Source of the DNA: Larix sibirica
Taxonomy: Eukaryota > Streptophyta > Pinopsida > Pinales > Pinaceae
Assembly (NCBI GenBank): GCA_004151065.3
Contig: NWUY0300072572.1
Coordinates: 4,455-24,518 of the forward strand
DNA length: 20,064 nt
Reading direction: 5' to 3'
Shown here: one piece after another, positions 1 through 10,584 of the stretch
Position numbering within the stretch: position 1 is the first letter of the stretch
Layout: each line of letters starts with the position of its first letter
Notes under the pieces: model-generated
What the model saw: the letters and a program-made list of their open reading frames with translations, nothing else
What the model was told of the DNA's origin: nothing
The model's database searches: none
Position numbers and translations under genes: made by a program

Positions 1-2044
1 TTGACTTTTATATAATTATCCTTTACATGGTGGTTATTGGTTAATGTTATAGATGTAACTTATATGTGAATACAAATTTTTTTGCTCTCACATTTTCCCT
101 CCATATTCTTGTCTTTATGGTTAGTCTTGATTTTATTACTCCTTTTTATTTCCTTCAATCACAATATAAGTGCTAAAAAATTCAATAGGCAATGTTCTAG
201 AAATGTTAACCCTATACTTTGAAACTAAACGTAACATGTTTCAATGTTAATAGTATATTTAATATAATTTTAAATGAGCTTGATTGTTATATAATTATTT
301 GGTCATAATTTGGTCATATGTTTTTCATGTCATTACCCTTTGATTTTCTTTTCTCCATAAAGAGAATATATATATAGAAAAAACCATTTCTTTACTTGGT
401 ATACACTCCTTTCCTTGAAGAAACATGTGTATACAAGAAGGCATACATTCATTTCCTTAAAGAAAGGTTCTTACGCATTCTAAAAATACAAAAAAAAATA
501 TAAATGTGTATTAATTACACAATCGTGAGTGGATTTTATAGGAATTTTCCACCTATGCAAATCTAAAACCCATTATCATTACCTTAATTGACTTTCGAGA
601 GTATAAAATGGGTTCAAATATTATAGAAGGAGCACTAACCATTACAACACCCTCATGATGGAGCATTGATAGTGGGTTTAAGTTTTAGATATTTATGGTG
701 ATATCCTCCCTTGGAAACCCTTTCTTCCAAAAAAATACTCGTTTTCCTAGGGTTGGGATCCTAATTCTCATTTGTCCCATTAATTAGAAAAAATGAGTTG
801 GAAGTGGATTTGGAGTTGATGAGTGATCTAGGAAAGAGGAATTAAGAGTTATGGTGATAAATTAGAAATGGCATTGTAACTATTGTTTTTCATTTGGTTA
901 ATATATAAAGATATCTCTCCCTACAAATTATACCATACTTGTTTTTACCGATCAACTATGAATTATATGATTTGGGGAGGTATTAATTAGTGAAAGTTGG
1001 GTAGAATTAGTTAGTTATGAATTTATTATAGTCATTAATTTCAAGGTTTTTGCTATAGAGTATTTGAGGAAGGTGTTGTTTCTTGTGTGCATGTTTATTA
1101 AGTAAATTTGAAACAATTTAGACTTTATGTGGATGAATCACAAGATATAAAAAGAGAGGAAAAACAAATATCCATAGGTACTCTTCCTCGTTCATCCTTT
1201 TCACTCCTAATTCTATAGCTAATTTGAAAATATTTTAGTTATTATTTTTGGTTTACTTTGTTAGTGACTTGACCCTAGTCACAGGGAACATTTTCCTACA
1301 ATAGAACTCATGACGACCATATTGAGGAGAAATCTTTGATATTTTTCATTAGACTATTTTCTCTCATTGTTTTCTTACTTTATGACCTTTTTGGGTAGAT
1401 AATTTTGTTTATTCTTGCATTGTTTATTGTAGAACTAGAATTTAGAATTTTTTAGTCGTTTCTTTGCAATTTTTAACATTTTCCAAAACTCATATGCATT
1501 TGTATTTAAGGACAAAAGGCATAGATATTCTCTTTACTTCGTAGAAAAAATGTATATACATGTGTTTCCTTCTAGAAAACTACATGAAATTCTTGTTTTC
1601 CTATGTAAATGCACATATACCTCTTGTAAGGAGAAATTGATAGTTTGCTTAGATTTCTAGCTTTTAAAACTTGTTTTTCTAGAAGTTTGAAGGGTGACGT
1701 CTTCACTTATACGGAATTTGATATTTTTTAATTATGTGTTTGGTTTCTTTAATGGTGTCTAATACCTTAGTATTATTTTAGTCATTGGGAGCAAAAAACT
1801 AGTTCTAAAAATTGTTATTTTGTTTTGTGTTTTTTGACATTTTGGGGGTGAATACATTTGTTTCCTTAAGTACACTAAATGTGTGAAAACATTGTTCCTA
1901 TTGAAAATGCATATGAAACTTTTTATATTCTCCTTTTCCCCTTGGAAATCGTGTATACATGCAAAATCCTCATTTTTGACCTTGTAAAATACAAAAAAAT
2001 GTCAAAATTTGCAAATTTGAGTTTTGTCCTAGGGACTTAGAGGC
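1..2044. other. AT-rich non-coding spacer
   Basis: No open reading frame with recognisable protein content is visible on either strand. The stretch is AT-rich with many short A and T runs and a short TA run near 366-376. I see no tRNA-like arms, no retroelement primer-binding site and no clear repeat unit. It is probably decayed intergenic DNA or very old transposon remains. Confidence 0.5.
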
Positions 2045-2370
2045 ACTTCTTATTGACTATGGACCATTGAAAAATTACATTTTAAGATGTTTTCATGATA
2101 TATTGAAAAAAAATAAAGTTGAATATTGAAAAAAATTCATAATTTTTCTTTTTATGGTTCTTGTAGGAATCTCGTAGGTAGTTAGATGCACTTGGAAGTG
2201 ATTGCATTTATAGGAAAAATATTTATTTCTTTCATTATAATTATTTTATTAAAATAAAAATAATTGCATGCTTTTAGGGTTTGAAATGTTTATACTTGGT
2301 TCTTATGATTTTTGTAAGATTTTTTTTTTCAAGAATCTCTTTCAAAGTTTAAAGAAATATTTCCATTTGT
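2045..2370. repeat. Tandem duplication, unit 1 (about 326 bp)
   Basis: This unit starts at ACTTCTTATTGACTA and ends just before the same words recur at 2371. Shared blocks in the same order include TTTTCATGATATATTGAAAA, the GTAGGTAGTTAGATGC block, the ATAATTGCATGCTTTTAGGG block and CAAGAATCTCTTTC. The unit is AT-rich and non-coding. Compared with unit 2 it has an extra segment of roughly 30 bases after GTTAGATGC. It is a local direct tandem duplication, not a recognised transposon end. Confidence 0.85.
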
Positions 2371-2667
2371 ACTTCTTATTGACTAGGGATCATTGAAAAT
2401 TTACTTTTTAAGATGTTTTCATGATATATTGAAAAAAAATTAAAGTTGAAAATTGAAAAAAAATCGAAATTTTCATTTTTATGGTTCATGTAGGAATATC
2501 GTAGGTAGTTAGATGCTATATTTCTTTCATTATAATTATCTTGTTAAAATAAAAATAATTGCATGCTTTTAGGGATTGAAAAGTTTATGCTTGGTTCTGA
2601 TGATTTTCATAAGATTTTTATTTTCAAGAATCTCTTTCCAAGTTTAAAGAAATCTTTCCATTTGTAA
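2371..2667. repeat. Tandem duplication, unit 2 (about 297 bp)
   Basis: This second copy of the 2045-2370 unit lies head to tail with it and abuts it directly. All the major shared blocks are present in the same order with scattered substitutions. A gap of about 30 bases follows GTTAGATGC, where unit 1 reads on into CACTTGGAAGTG. Similarity fades after TTTCCATTTGTA, and the following sequence is unrelated. No third unit is visible. Confidence 0.85.
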
Positions 2668-4214
2668 GTTTTCTCTTTTTGTATCCTTTTAATTTGAGAA
2701 AATAATCCATTTCTCACTTCTACATCCCTTTGAGTAAAAATAACCATTAAAAGGAACATAACTAAAATGAATGAAACTCATTTTTCTTTTATAAAGAATA
2801 TACAATAGTCTAGGTGTTAAGGTCTTGGTATAGGCTTGGAGAGTTAATTTATTTAAAACTATAAAGATGGAAACTTGATTCACTATAAAGTGTTATAAAT
2901 ACAATACTATTGATGGCAGTACTTATTGGAAAAATTCACCTTACATTTGTGTACATCATTAGGTCAATCTAAGAAGGCATATAGCTTATCTCCTCTTTGT
3001 TTTTTTTGTGGGATGTGTGTAAGAGAGCTATAGTAGAATTGGAAAGTCCTCAAGGTGACAAATTTTATCCAGAATTTTGTGTCTAAGATTGGGTCCTACT
3101 TTCCCTTCCTATATGAAGAAAACCGACCCACCATTATTCTACTTGATTTTCTATCATGAAGTGGTAACCTTAGTGTCCTTTCATTAGGTTTTCACCTAGA
3201 TGACTAAAAATGGAAAATACTTGTGGGTACAATGATAGATTCTTAACATCCATTTCATCTTCCCTAAATGGTTACCATCTTCTCGAGGGCACTTGAACCT
3301 TGGGTGATTGTTGCATGAGGATTCCATAACTATCTCTTACACCTTTTTTGTTTGGACCTCACTATCCTAGGATGACCTTGTTGTGAAAAAAACGTTCCTA
3401 ATGGCTAGGGTTGACCACCAACATACTAAAAGTAATAAATATGATCCAATTCTCTCAAGATTAAAAGTCTAGATACATTTGATATGCCATATCAATCCAA
3501 GAAATGAGCATCTAATATTTGGATAGAGATGAGAGAAGAAGGGGAAATGGATTTCAAAGGTTGTCTTTTCATTGCTCCGCCCTTGATATTTGGCATGCTC
3601 CAATCCAATGGTTTGAGACCTATAAAAGAGAAATCAACCTTCCTCAAATATTTATGACATCACTGAAAATACAAATCAAATCAAATGCATGGATATATTC
3701 AGAATTATCTTGATTAATCTATTGAAGAGACTAGTATTCCTTAACCAACAAAGATTGAGCAGTCCAAACTTTAAACATGAACGGGGGAGGGAAACATCAT
3801 AAATTTCCATTAATAGATATTAAGAATGAGATATTTCAAAACCGTCAACTAGGTTCCTTTGCACCCAAACCACTTGCACTCCAAACTTCCAAACTATGTA
3901 GCTTCAAATGGTGTATAAGGGAGAAGTCATATAAGGGGTGTGACTTCAACACAAAATGAGAGACTACTCAGTGACAAGGTCCACTAAGGGGTAATGGGGC
4001 ATATAGGCTCGAAAGAGTAGAGAAATACTTCCAACATAACTTTAACATGGTATTGTCTCCCCTCTTGGTTCACCATATCCTCTTTTTATGTGTGTTTGGG
4101 ATGGTTAATATGGTTACCAAGTAGTTTGAGGAGTTCTAATTGAGGCCATCCACCTTCAAACTAATTTATTTCGTGAATTTTCATGATTTTATACATATTT
4201 TTATGTATTTTTCT
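2668..4214. other. Non-coding spacer
   Basis: Only short open stretches of about 60 codons occur (for example 3519-3713 and 3777-3959). Their translations show no domain, motif or repeated pattern, and their base composition resembles the neighbouring DNA. I see no RNA gene and no repeat boundary. I treat it as decayed intergenic sequence. Confidence 0.45.
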
Positions 4215-4253
4215 TGGCCCATGCCCCTCGCAGGAGAGAAAGGAGCATGGCCA
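4215..4253. repeat. Imperfect GC-rich inverted repeat
   Basis: TGGCCCATGCCCCT on the left is nearly the reverse complement of AGGAGCATGGCCA on the right. The arms are about 13 bases, with one extra C and one mismatch, around a loop of about 12 bases. It stands out because the flanks are strongly AT-rich. No U-tract or gene lies beside it, so there is no reason to call it a terminator. Confidence 0.4.
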
Positions 4254-4696
4254 CGCACCCTTCTCAAGGAGGAAGTACACGAGGCCTCATTTTTGCTTAT
4301 AGTTTAGATATTTCAACTAGAAATTAGTGGTATTTCATCCTAAGTGTTCTGACCATCATATAGGCTCATATTCATAGTTTCATCCATGATGATAAGTGCA
4401 TTTGGACAATCATTCTTGGATATTATGTGTCATCTTTGGGAGGTCATCCTAAAAAATATGGAAGTGCCAATTTGTGCTATAATAAATGCCCCCCAATGTG
4501 TGAGGCCAAAAGGGGAGATAATTTATGAAATAAATTATAATTCTAAGGAAGTGAATCCAAGTTATATCAAGGGAGAGGTTCCTAGTCATTGTCTCAAAAA
4601 GGTTAACACAGCATAGATGAAAGTGTCGGAATTTATATCCCCTAAGGTAGGAATATCCATGCTCATATTTCATGAAATATGGTTTCCAAATCAAGT
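4254..4696. other. Non-coding spacer before the minisatellite
   Basis: Two overlapping open stretches on opposite strands (4386-4616 plus, 4449-4826 minus) give translations without recognisable domains. The minus-strand one runs into the minisatellite and owes part of its length to the repeat. I see no gene here. Confidence 0.4.
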
Positions 4697-4885
4697 ACAC
4701 TATGGACCCATGACATATATAAGATGCAAAATCATGGCCATGAAAAGAGTACACAATGGATCCATGGAGTATAGATAAAATGTTGGGCCATGGACATGAA
4801 AATGATACAAAGTGGATCCATGTCAAAAGATATCATAGCCATGAACATATACACACTGGATCCATGTCTCATATATATCAGGAGA
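4697..4885. repeat. Degenerate minisatellite, about 3.5 units of 44-56 bp
   Basis: Units start at 4697, 4751, 4807 and 4851. Each opens with a form of ACACNNTGGATCCATG, followed by an AT-rich stretch and a GGCCATG or GCCATGAA block. The first unit has GGACCCATG where later units have GGATCCATG. Unit lengths are 54, 56 and 44 bases, with the fourth incomplete. The repeat accounts for the recurring pattern in the minus-strand open frame across it, so that frame is not taken as a gene. Confidence 0.75.
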
Positions 4886-6060
4886 ACAACTATAATTGAA
4901 ATGAGTATAAATTGGTTCTCTAGGTAGTACCAATGTGATTTATTGTATGGTATAGTCTTGCGTAACTTGGGAAATAGAAAAATGAGGAAGTTATATTATT
5001 GGACCAAGGTATTCCATCTAAAATGATGAGCATGTGAATAGATGGTATGGAGTTGAACATGGAGGACACCATTTGATTATCAGTCATTGATGTAAATCGT
5101 TAATAAACATGATACAACCCATCGATAATGATAATGGGTGTCAAGGTACATAACACATTCTAACAAGTTTGAATAAAGTTATCGGATTCAAACACTTCTA
5201 GAATCTATCAAGAAAAAGAGATTGATGTATTCCCACTTATAATAGTGAGGGGACTTACCACAAATGATTGCAATCCCTAACTATCAAGTCTCTAAATCCC
5301 ATTCCTAGGGAAATATGTGTTAAAGTATATGGGAAGAGATATGATGGAAGGGAGGAATCAACCAACATGAGGAAGTATCGGGATTTGATTTGATTTGGAA
5401 AGGACTTGGACAATTTTTTGCAGGACAAAGTACCGAGTACATCCCTTGCATGCACCAGATGTGAATATCACACAAAAAAGAACCTTCGAGTAATACCCAA
5501 TAAGGAAAGTTATTAACAGAGGCAAGGAATTCCACCATTGAGGAAATGTAATACAAGGTACAACATGGATCCAAAAATGTGAATAAATTTCTTAACATCG
5601 AACATTCAAAAAACCACTCAGTCAACATCCAATGATGAGATGTCATTTTCTAAGCATAAGGTAACATATCAATGATGAAAATAGGACCAAGGTGCTACTA
5701 CCTAGGAAAAAATATCAGAGCAATGAGTCATTATCTATGAGACGTGACCCTCCATTAATAAGTCAATGGGGACCTTCCAAACTAGCCTGAGTACAAACAT
5801 TGGTTATGAGGATAAATACTAAGAACAATTTTAAAATAGGGAAGGATAACATACAAAGTGAACGAAACTGAGGATTGGAAGACACAAGTTAGGATGACCC
5901 TTGAACATTGAGCAAAACACAATAATGACTTGGGAAACAATTTACACTAAGAGAACAATGATGTAAATGCAAGAGGCATTAAGATATTCTCCATACAATA
6001 CAAGGAAAACACCTTCTAGTGGAACCTCCAACATTCGTCTTTATCCACTTATAGTGGAGG
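4886..6060. other. Non-coding spacer left of element A
   Basis: Short minus-strand open frames (5255-5455 and 5320-5646) overlap each other in different frames and show no motif. A small palindrome, CCACTTATAGTGG, lies near 6048-6061. The base composition is more even than in 1-2000, so it may hold remains of an old element, but I cannot name one. Confidence 0.4.
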
Positions 6061-6229
6061 TGGATATCAAAGGTACGCGGCTGAAGTTTTTTTCGAATGT
6101 TTTGTCTCCAGTGCACTTCTTATATATAAACACATTGGTGGACTATAACATACATCAAAGAACTAGAGGGTTAAATTGTCTTGCCATTTAAATTTTGATT
6201 TTAAAATTAAAAAGCATGAAGAAAACCAT

Positions 6230-8300
6230 CAATTCCCCTAACACATAGATAAGCACTGGTGTGTTTTAAACAAAGCACACCTACAAACTTATAATTAAGA
6301 AAAATTGACAATTTACATTGTGTTCATAAAAAATAACCATATCGGTGCATTTTTAGTTAACAATATGCACTGGTACATTTTATGTAGATGAACTGAACTA
6401 ATTGAAATGATTTTAAAATTTTAAAATAATATATCTATTAATAGGTGCACAATGTGCCTAAAAGTGCACTAGTGCAAATATATTTCATAGTGTGCACTAA
6501 TGCTTTACTTTGAAGCACACTAGATAGTTAAAATGTCCCGTAAATTTAATTTTCATTTTAAAATATAAAACTAAAACACAATTAACAATGCACCTAATGA
6601 ATATAGATGCACTCGTACGTTTTATAAAGGTGCACCGTCCAACTTATCTTAAAATAAAATGGAAATCACTTTATCTAAAATAAATGCATCGGTGCATTTG
6701 TGTTTATCAACATGCACCCGTGAGTTTTGTTGAAAAAATGCACTAGTGTGTCATAACAATTTATGACAAACCACGCTAAGGTAAAATATAAAAAAATGCC
6801 ATAAAATCAATTTTTCATTACTACAGTGATTTTGTAGAACCATACAGGAAATTGTGCTCAAGAATATGCAGAAGCACCCCATGTCACATTGTTACCGTAC
6901 CACCGTACTTACCGGTTTCTCTGCATCCAGTATTGATTGGTGTTTTTTTTGGAATTTCCAAACAACCAAGTTTTTTTCCTTTTTCCCATACACCACAACC
7001 ATGCCTCCTTGGCATGAAAGGAACTGACTAAATCAACTCTTGTCGTCCAATTAAAAATTTCAGTGGATTAAATTTCAAAATTTGGCTCTGTAGGAGTAGA
7101 ATTCAAAAAAAAATTAAAAACCTTTTAACCAGTGCATAACTAGATCTTGGAACACACTGCATGTTAGTGCATTTACAAGTCACACCATAATCAGTGCATT
7201 CCTTTCACACAACATGAAACTATGTATACATTCCAAACACGGTGCACCTAAACTTATAAATGTGCACCTCATTTATGGCGCATGCAGTCATTAACCGTCG
7301 ACAAGGTGTTTGTCCACACACCACTAACAACATGAAACGAAAAACACTACAACCAAATAGAGCATTCTGCAACACTATTACCCATGCATATCATTATATT
7401 AAATGCAATGGTAAGGTATTTAAATTTTGAAAACCCTAGAACCTAGTGGTGTGTTAACTTGCGCACCACATATAACATAAAAGAAAGAAAATTAATTGCA
7501 AACATGTGCGTATATGTATATTATATGCATCGACATCATATATTAAATTGGCAAAAAATAGAACCCATTGGTTGTACACAGGAGAACTGTTGATAGTGCA
7601 TTTAATATCACATTGTAATGTTATGAGTGTGTTTACTTATATGATACTCATTGATAACCAATTTAAAATTTGAAAACCGTAGAACTTGCCAATACGTTAA
7701 CTTGCACATCACTTCTAATGTAAATTAAAAACCCTAATTTTCAAATGGACATGTTATGTGGCACACTATTTCTAGTGCATATATGTAAGATGCATTTGCA
7801 TCATATACTAAAATATAAAAGCTAGAACCCATCGGTGCATTCGTCTACGCACCATTTATAGTGCATTAATTGATAGCGCACCATGTATGGTGCTTTCTGG
7901 TTAACACAACACACCAGCATTGGGTAGGATATTCTTTTGCATTCAAAGTACTGGAAATGCATTCTACTATAGCATTACCTTGCACACCATTAGAAGTGCA
8001 TTCAATAAAGAAACAATTACAGGAAATTTGAGTATTAAAAATGGTGCTTCCCTTTGGCACTGTCACCGGTTCATTTTAGGTCTATAGGAGCACCTTTTGC
8101 TTATTTTATTATTTTGAATTTAGTTTCAGGTTTTAAAAAAATAGGCCCACTTTTCTAGTTCGTTATGTGAAATATGTATGCACCTCTAGTTGATACATTT
8201 GTATATGGTGCACACATTAAATATACGCATTGGTTATGATTCTTACATAAAAAATAGTTTGCACTATTTGTGATGCTCCTATTTTAAAAGTTACACGCCA
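6230..8300. repeat. Array of dispersed TGCAC/GTGCA motifs, copy A
   Basis: The words TGCAC, GTGCA and close variants recur at irregular spacing. Many follow the pattern TGCAC(T)NGTG(C/T)(A/G)TTTT, for example near 6253, 6366, 6465, 6608, 6685, 6713 and 6739. At 6465-6476 the sequence TGCACTAGTGCA is a perfect 12-base palindrome. At 7878-7893 GCACCAT-GT-ATGGTGC is a perfect hairpin with a 2-base loop. No convincing reading frame spans the region. The spacing is too irregular for a satellite, so these look like dispersed short motifs inside an element. Confidence 0.6.
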
Positions 8301-9474
8301 TTTATGAAATTGTTTGTTGGCCCCTCAAAAAATTGAAAAATTTCTTATAAGTATTTAATTTACCTATTTTTTTTTATATATTTTGTATTGTATTACTATG
8401 ATTCATGATGAAATTTGTATGTATATCAGGGAGAGGTAGTATCAACACAACCTCCACAGGTTGATTCATATAACACCATTCGAGTGTGTACAACGAGGGT
8501 TAGGGCAAGGAATTTGGTTCCTCGAATTATTTCTGATGATACTCACCATATATTAATTTAGGTTTGCCTCATCAAGTTTTATGAGGAAGCTAATTCTCTT
8601 AGGGACTAGGTTGAGATATTAATAGAGTTAATCTATCGATAGGATCATGATAGGAAAGCCTTTAGGGTTGGTCTATATATTTCGTACCATCCCACATAAG
8701 AGGATTTTTACTTTATTATAGGTTTATCTAGGGGGGGAGGAATTTCCCCATTTTCCCCATCTACCACATAGTGTTGTAGTTGACACTCAGTTGACATATT
8801 TTCAATGATTCATCAATGATGATATTACTCGGCCTAGTGAGTTCTAGTTAAGTGGGGGGCAATTGAGGCTACACGAATTTTGGTTAGAGGAAGCCAAGTG
8901 CTTGAGCATTTTTTATACTATGATATCCCACCATCTCAATGATAGGAAACACAATAGGTATGCTATATTATATTATGTAGAGAGTTTAATACTGACACCT
9001 AGGATGATTAGGTGGGCTACTATTTTTTGACAATAGTTTTTTATTGGTTCAGACCACTATCATATCCATTTGCATAAGAAGTAGTTTTTCCCCTTTTCCT
9101 CAAAGTTATTTACTCTATTTTTTAATAGGTTCCTAGTGACTCAACCCACATTTGGGCCTACATTTGACTACATTCCACCTAGAACTATGACTGATGTGTA
9201 TGCGCATATGGAGGTAGGGGTTTCCCAAGAGAGGATATCCCAAGATAATGTGTAGGGAGAATAATGTAGATGTTTTGGTGATGTTACACATTCAAGACCA
9301 ACATTTGGTCATCAATTTTGTGCAGTATCCATATGCAAGGATCGACTTGATAGGGTGTGCAAAAATATTATTTACTTCAAAAGTGCTAGCAGATATGAGA
9401 GGTAATATGATCATTATATTTTGATTAATTTAGTTACATATTTTTTATCTTATTTAATGCACATGTAATTAATT
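6456..9474 (+). repeat. Long direct repeat, left copy (A)
   Basis: This stretch aligns collinearly with 17039-20064. The match begins at GCCTAAAA and is still continuing at GCACATGTAATTAA, where the window ends in the right copy. In two hand-aligned 60-base blocks near the start I count 3 differences each. Small insertions and deletions shift the offset from 10,583 at the left to 10,590 at the right. Upstream of 6456 the two copies differ: A continues into more motif-rich DNA and B runs into the sequence behind the LINE. Confidence 0.95.
8433..9401 (+). pseudogene. Decayed transposon-type gene in element A, 5' part
   Basis: Two long plus-strand frames carry protein-like sequence interrupted by stops. 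The first (from 8433) includes LIKFYEEANSLRD, RKAFRVGLYISYHPT and FYFIIGLSRGG. A frameshift near 8750 leads to the second, with HSVVVDTQLTYFQ, LRLHEFWLEEAKCLS, HHLNDRKHNRYAILYYVESL and TFGPTFDYIPPRTMTDVYA. Stops in the first frame include 8559-8561, 8607-8609, 8640-8642 and 8697-8699; the second has 9028-9030, 9034-9036 and 9082-9084 among others. Copy B keeps the same frames. A 3' splice-like TATATCAGG just precedes 8430. The GLSRxG segment after a YHPTxEDFYF stretch recalls plant mobile-domain or putative plant transposon proteins, but that resemblance is my inference from pattern alone. No catalytic motif can be named. The upstream start codon and first exon were not found. Confidence 0.6.
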
Positions 9475-9508
9475 ATAATATTTTACTTAAATTATCTAAT
9501 TATTGTAG
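9402..9508 (+). other. Possible intron between the two gene parts
   Basis: GAGAG|GTAATATG at 9402 resembles a plant 5' splice site. TTATTGTAG ending at 9508 resembles a 3' splice site behind an AT-rich tract; a second acceptor-like TTTTGCAG follows about 20 bases later. The coding-like frame ends at the donor and a new one opens soon after the acceptor. The phase does not close between the two frames without an indel, so this is a suggestion only. Confidence 0.3.
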
Positions 9509-9534
9509 TTGTCCACAATTTTGCAGATATTGGC

Positions 9535-10262
9535 ATGTTTGGCAGGGATGAGGGACCGCTAGATGATGTGGAGATGGCTAAGGTAGATGAGCCAATTGAT
9601 GACCATAGAACCAGCATGGAGAAACATAGGCCAAGTCCCATATTATGCCACCGTGTGGTGCATCTTCTATGTCAATTTATGGCTCGACACAAGGTGGATC
9701 CTGTATGGCCTATAGAGATCTCACGGGACCCTAAGATCTCTCCTGTATGGTCCACCCTTCCCCATGATATGATGATATTGGTACATTATGTTGTTGGTGT
9801 CTTCAGGATCATTAAGGATTTGAGTGGTATTCCAGAGCCATCTTTTGAGGATGATTCTCCTCCACCTCCTCCAGTTATTGATGCAATAGATACTATATTA
9901 TCTAGCATTACACATGCATCTACTTCTTATCCATCACCATTATCCCCTCCTGTAACATCCCCATCACTATCATCCTCTCCTCCATCATCCCCACCAACAT
10001 CCACTAATGCCCCATCCATCGATCCATTATTTCCACCACCACCACCATCCCCTCCTCCAATAGGCCCACCACCATCCATTGATGCCCCATCCACCAATCC
10101 ATTAGTCCCACCACATCCATCCCCTCCTCCAGCAGGCCCACCACCATCTATTAATGCCCCATCCACTGATCCATTAGTCCTACCACTACCATCCCCTCCT
10201 CTAGCAAGCTCACCACCATCCACTGATCCATTAGTCCCACCACCACCATCCCCTCCTCCATA
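9535..10262 (+). CDS. Proline-rich 3' part of the element A gene, truncated by the LINE
   Basis: The open frame starts at ATG 9535 and runs without a stop to 10341, but only the part to about 10262 belongs to the element; the last 25 or so codons read into the LINE leader. The first 110 residues are mixed and charged (MFGRDEGPLDDVEMAKVDE...), with a short hydrophobic stretch near residues 80-100. The rest is dominated by proline and serine and contains repeats of about 24 residues of the type APSTDPLVPPPPSPPP. Such low-complexity tails occur in many plant proteins and give no function. ATG 9535 may simply be an internal methionine, since the frame is open upstream towards the possible splice acceptor. 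The protein has no recognised catalytic domain. It probably formed the C-terminal part of the product encoded at 8433-9401. Confidence 0.4.
10009..10258 (+). repeat. Proline-codon minisatellite, about 3.5 units
   Basis: Units begin at 10009, 10084 and 10156 with GCCCCATCCA, and a fourth, shorter one begins at 10219. The spacings are 75, 72 and about 57 bases, all multiples of three, so the reading frame is kept. Each unit encodes a form of PSTDPLVPPPPSPPP followed by GPPPSI or a variant. The last unit is cut at CCTCCATATA, where the LINE-side sequence starts. Confidence 0.8.
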
Positions 10263-10409
10263 TAGGGCGAATTTTAGACCATGGGATATTTTTCAATGTT
10301 TTTTTCCAAAAATATATTCGCTAATTTCGACTTTTTTCTAGAATGATTTACCCAAATTCCACGGGATACATTTTTTTAACTCTAAAAATTTCCAAAATTG
10401 TCCAAAAAG

Positions 10410-10417
10410 TATATAAA
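10410..10417 (+). promoter_or_regulatory. TATA-box-like site ahead of the LINE leader
   Basis: TATATAAA matches the plant TATA consensus exactly. About 30 bases downstream comes CTCTTAAATAGGGTTGCC, then CCTAGGGTTC, which contain AGGGTT words similar to plant telo-box elements (AAACCCTA) in the opposite orientation. ORF1 begins about 170 bases after the TATA site. Use as the element's promoter is inferred from position; AT-rich DNA can give such a match by chance. Confidence 0.4.
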
Positions 10418-10584
10418 GCCTTAGCAATGTGAATATACTCTTAAATAGGGTTGCCTAGGGTTCTTAGCCCTCTGCTCCGTGACTGTCCTAGAACCTTCTA
10501 GAGTTTCTGTATTTCTACAGTACCTTCGTCCTTCCACCGTGCTCCTCCCCTATCGTGCCCTGCACCTATCTCTGAGAGGTTACC

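Larger units (their letters stand above)
6061..10262 (+). mobile_element. Element A: TGCAC/GTGCA-rich region plus decayed transposon-type gene
   Basis: I infer a single repetitive element from three observations. TGCAC/GTGCA motifs are dense from about 6230 to 8300. A broken plus-strand reading frame follows at once from 8433 to 9401 and probably continues at 9535. The part from 6456 to 9474 recurs at 17039-20064, which shows that motif region and gene travel together. The left boundary is not defined: motifs continue to about 6230 and perhaps 6110, beyond the start of homology with copy B. The right end is lost where the LINE begins near 10262. No long terminal repeat, tRNA primer-binding site, reverse transcriptase or recognised transposase motif is visible. 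It could be a plant DNA transposon carrying a captured or element-specific gene, or part of a larger element whose ends lie elsewhere. Confidence 0.5.

Noticed and set aside
4215-4253. GC-rich hairpin as a transcription terminator
   Set aside because: There is no neighbouring gene and no T-run after the stem, and the sequence is plant nuclear DNA, where such terminators are not used.
5255-5646. Overlapping minus-strand open frames
   Set aside because: Two frames overlap without any recognisable domain, and there is no similarity to the other elements in the window.
9927-10223. Minus-strand open frame rich in glycine and aspartate
   Set aside because: It is the antisense of the proline-codon repeat; its length and composition follow from the repeat alone.
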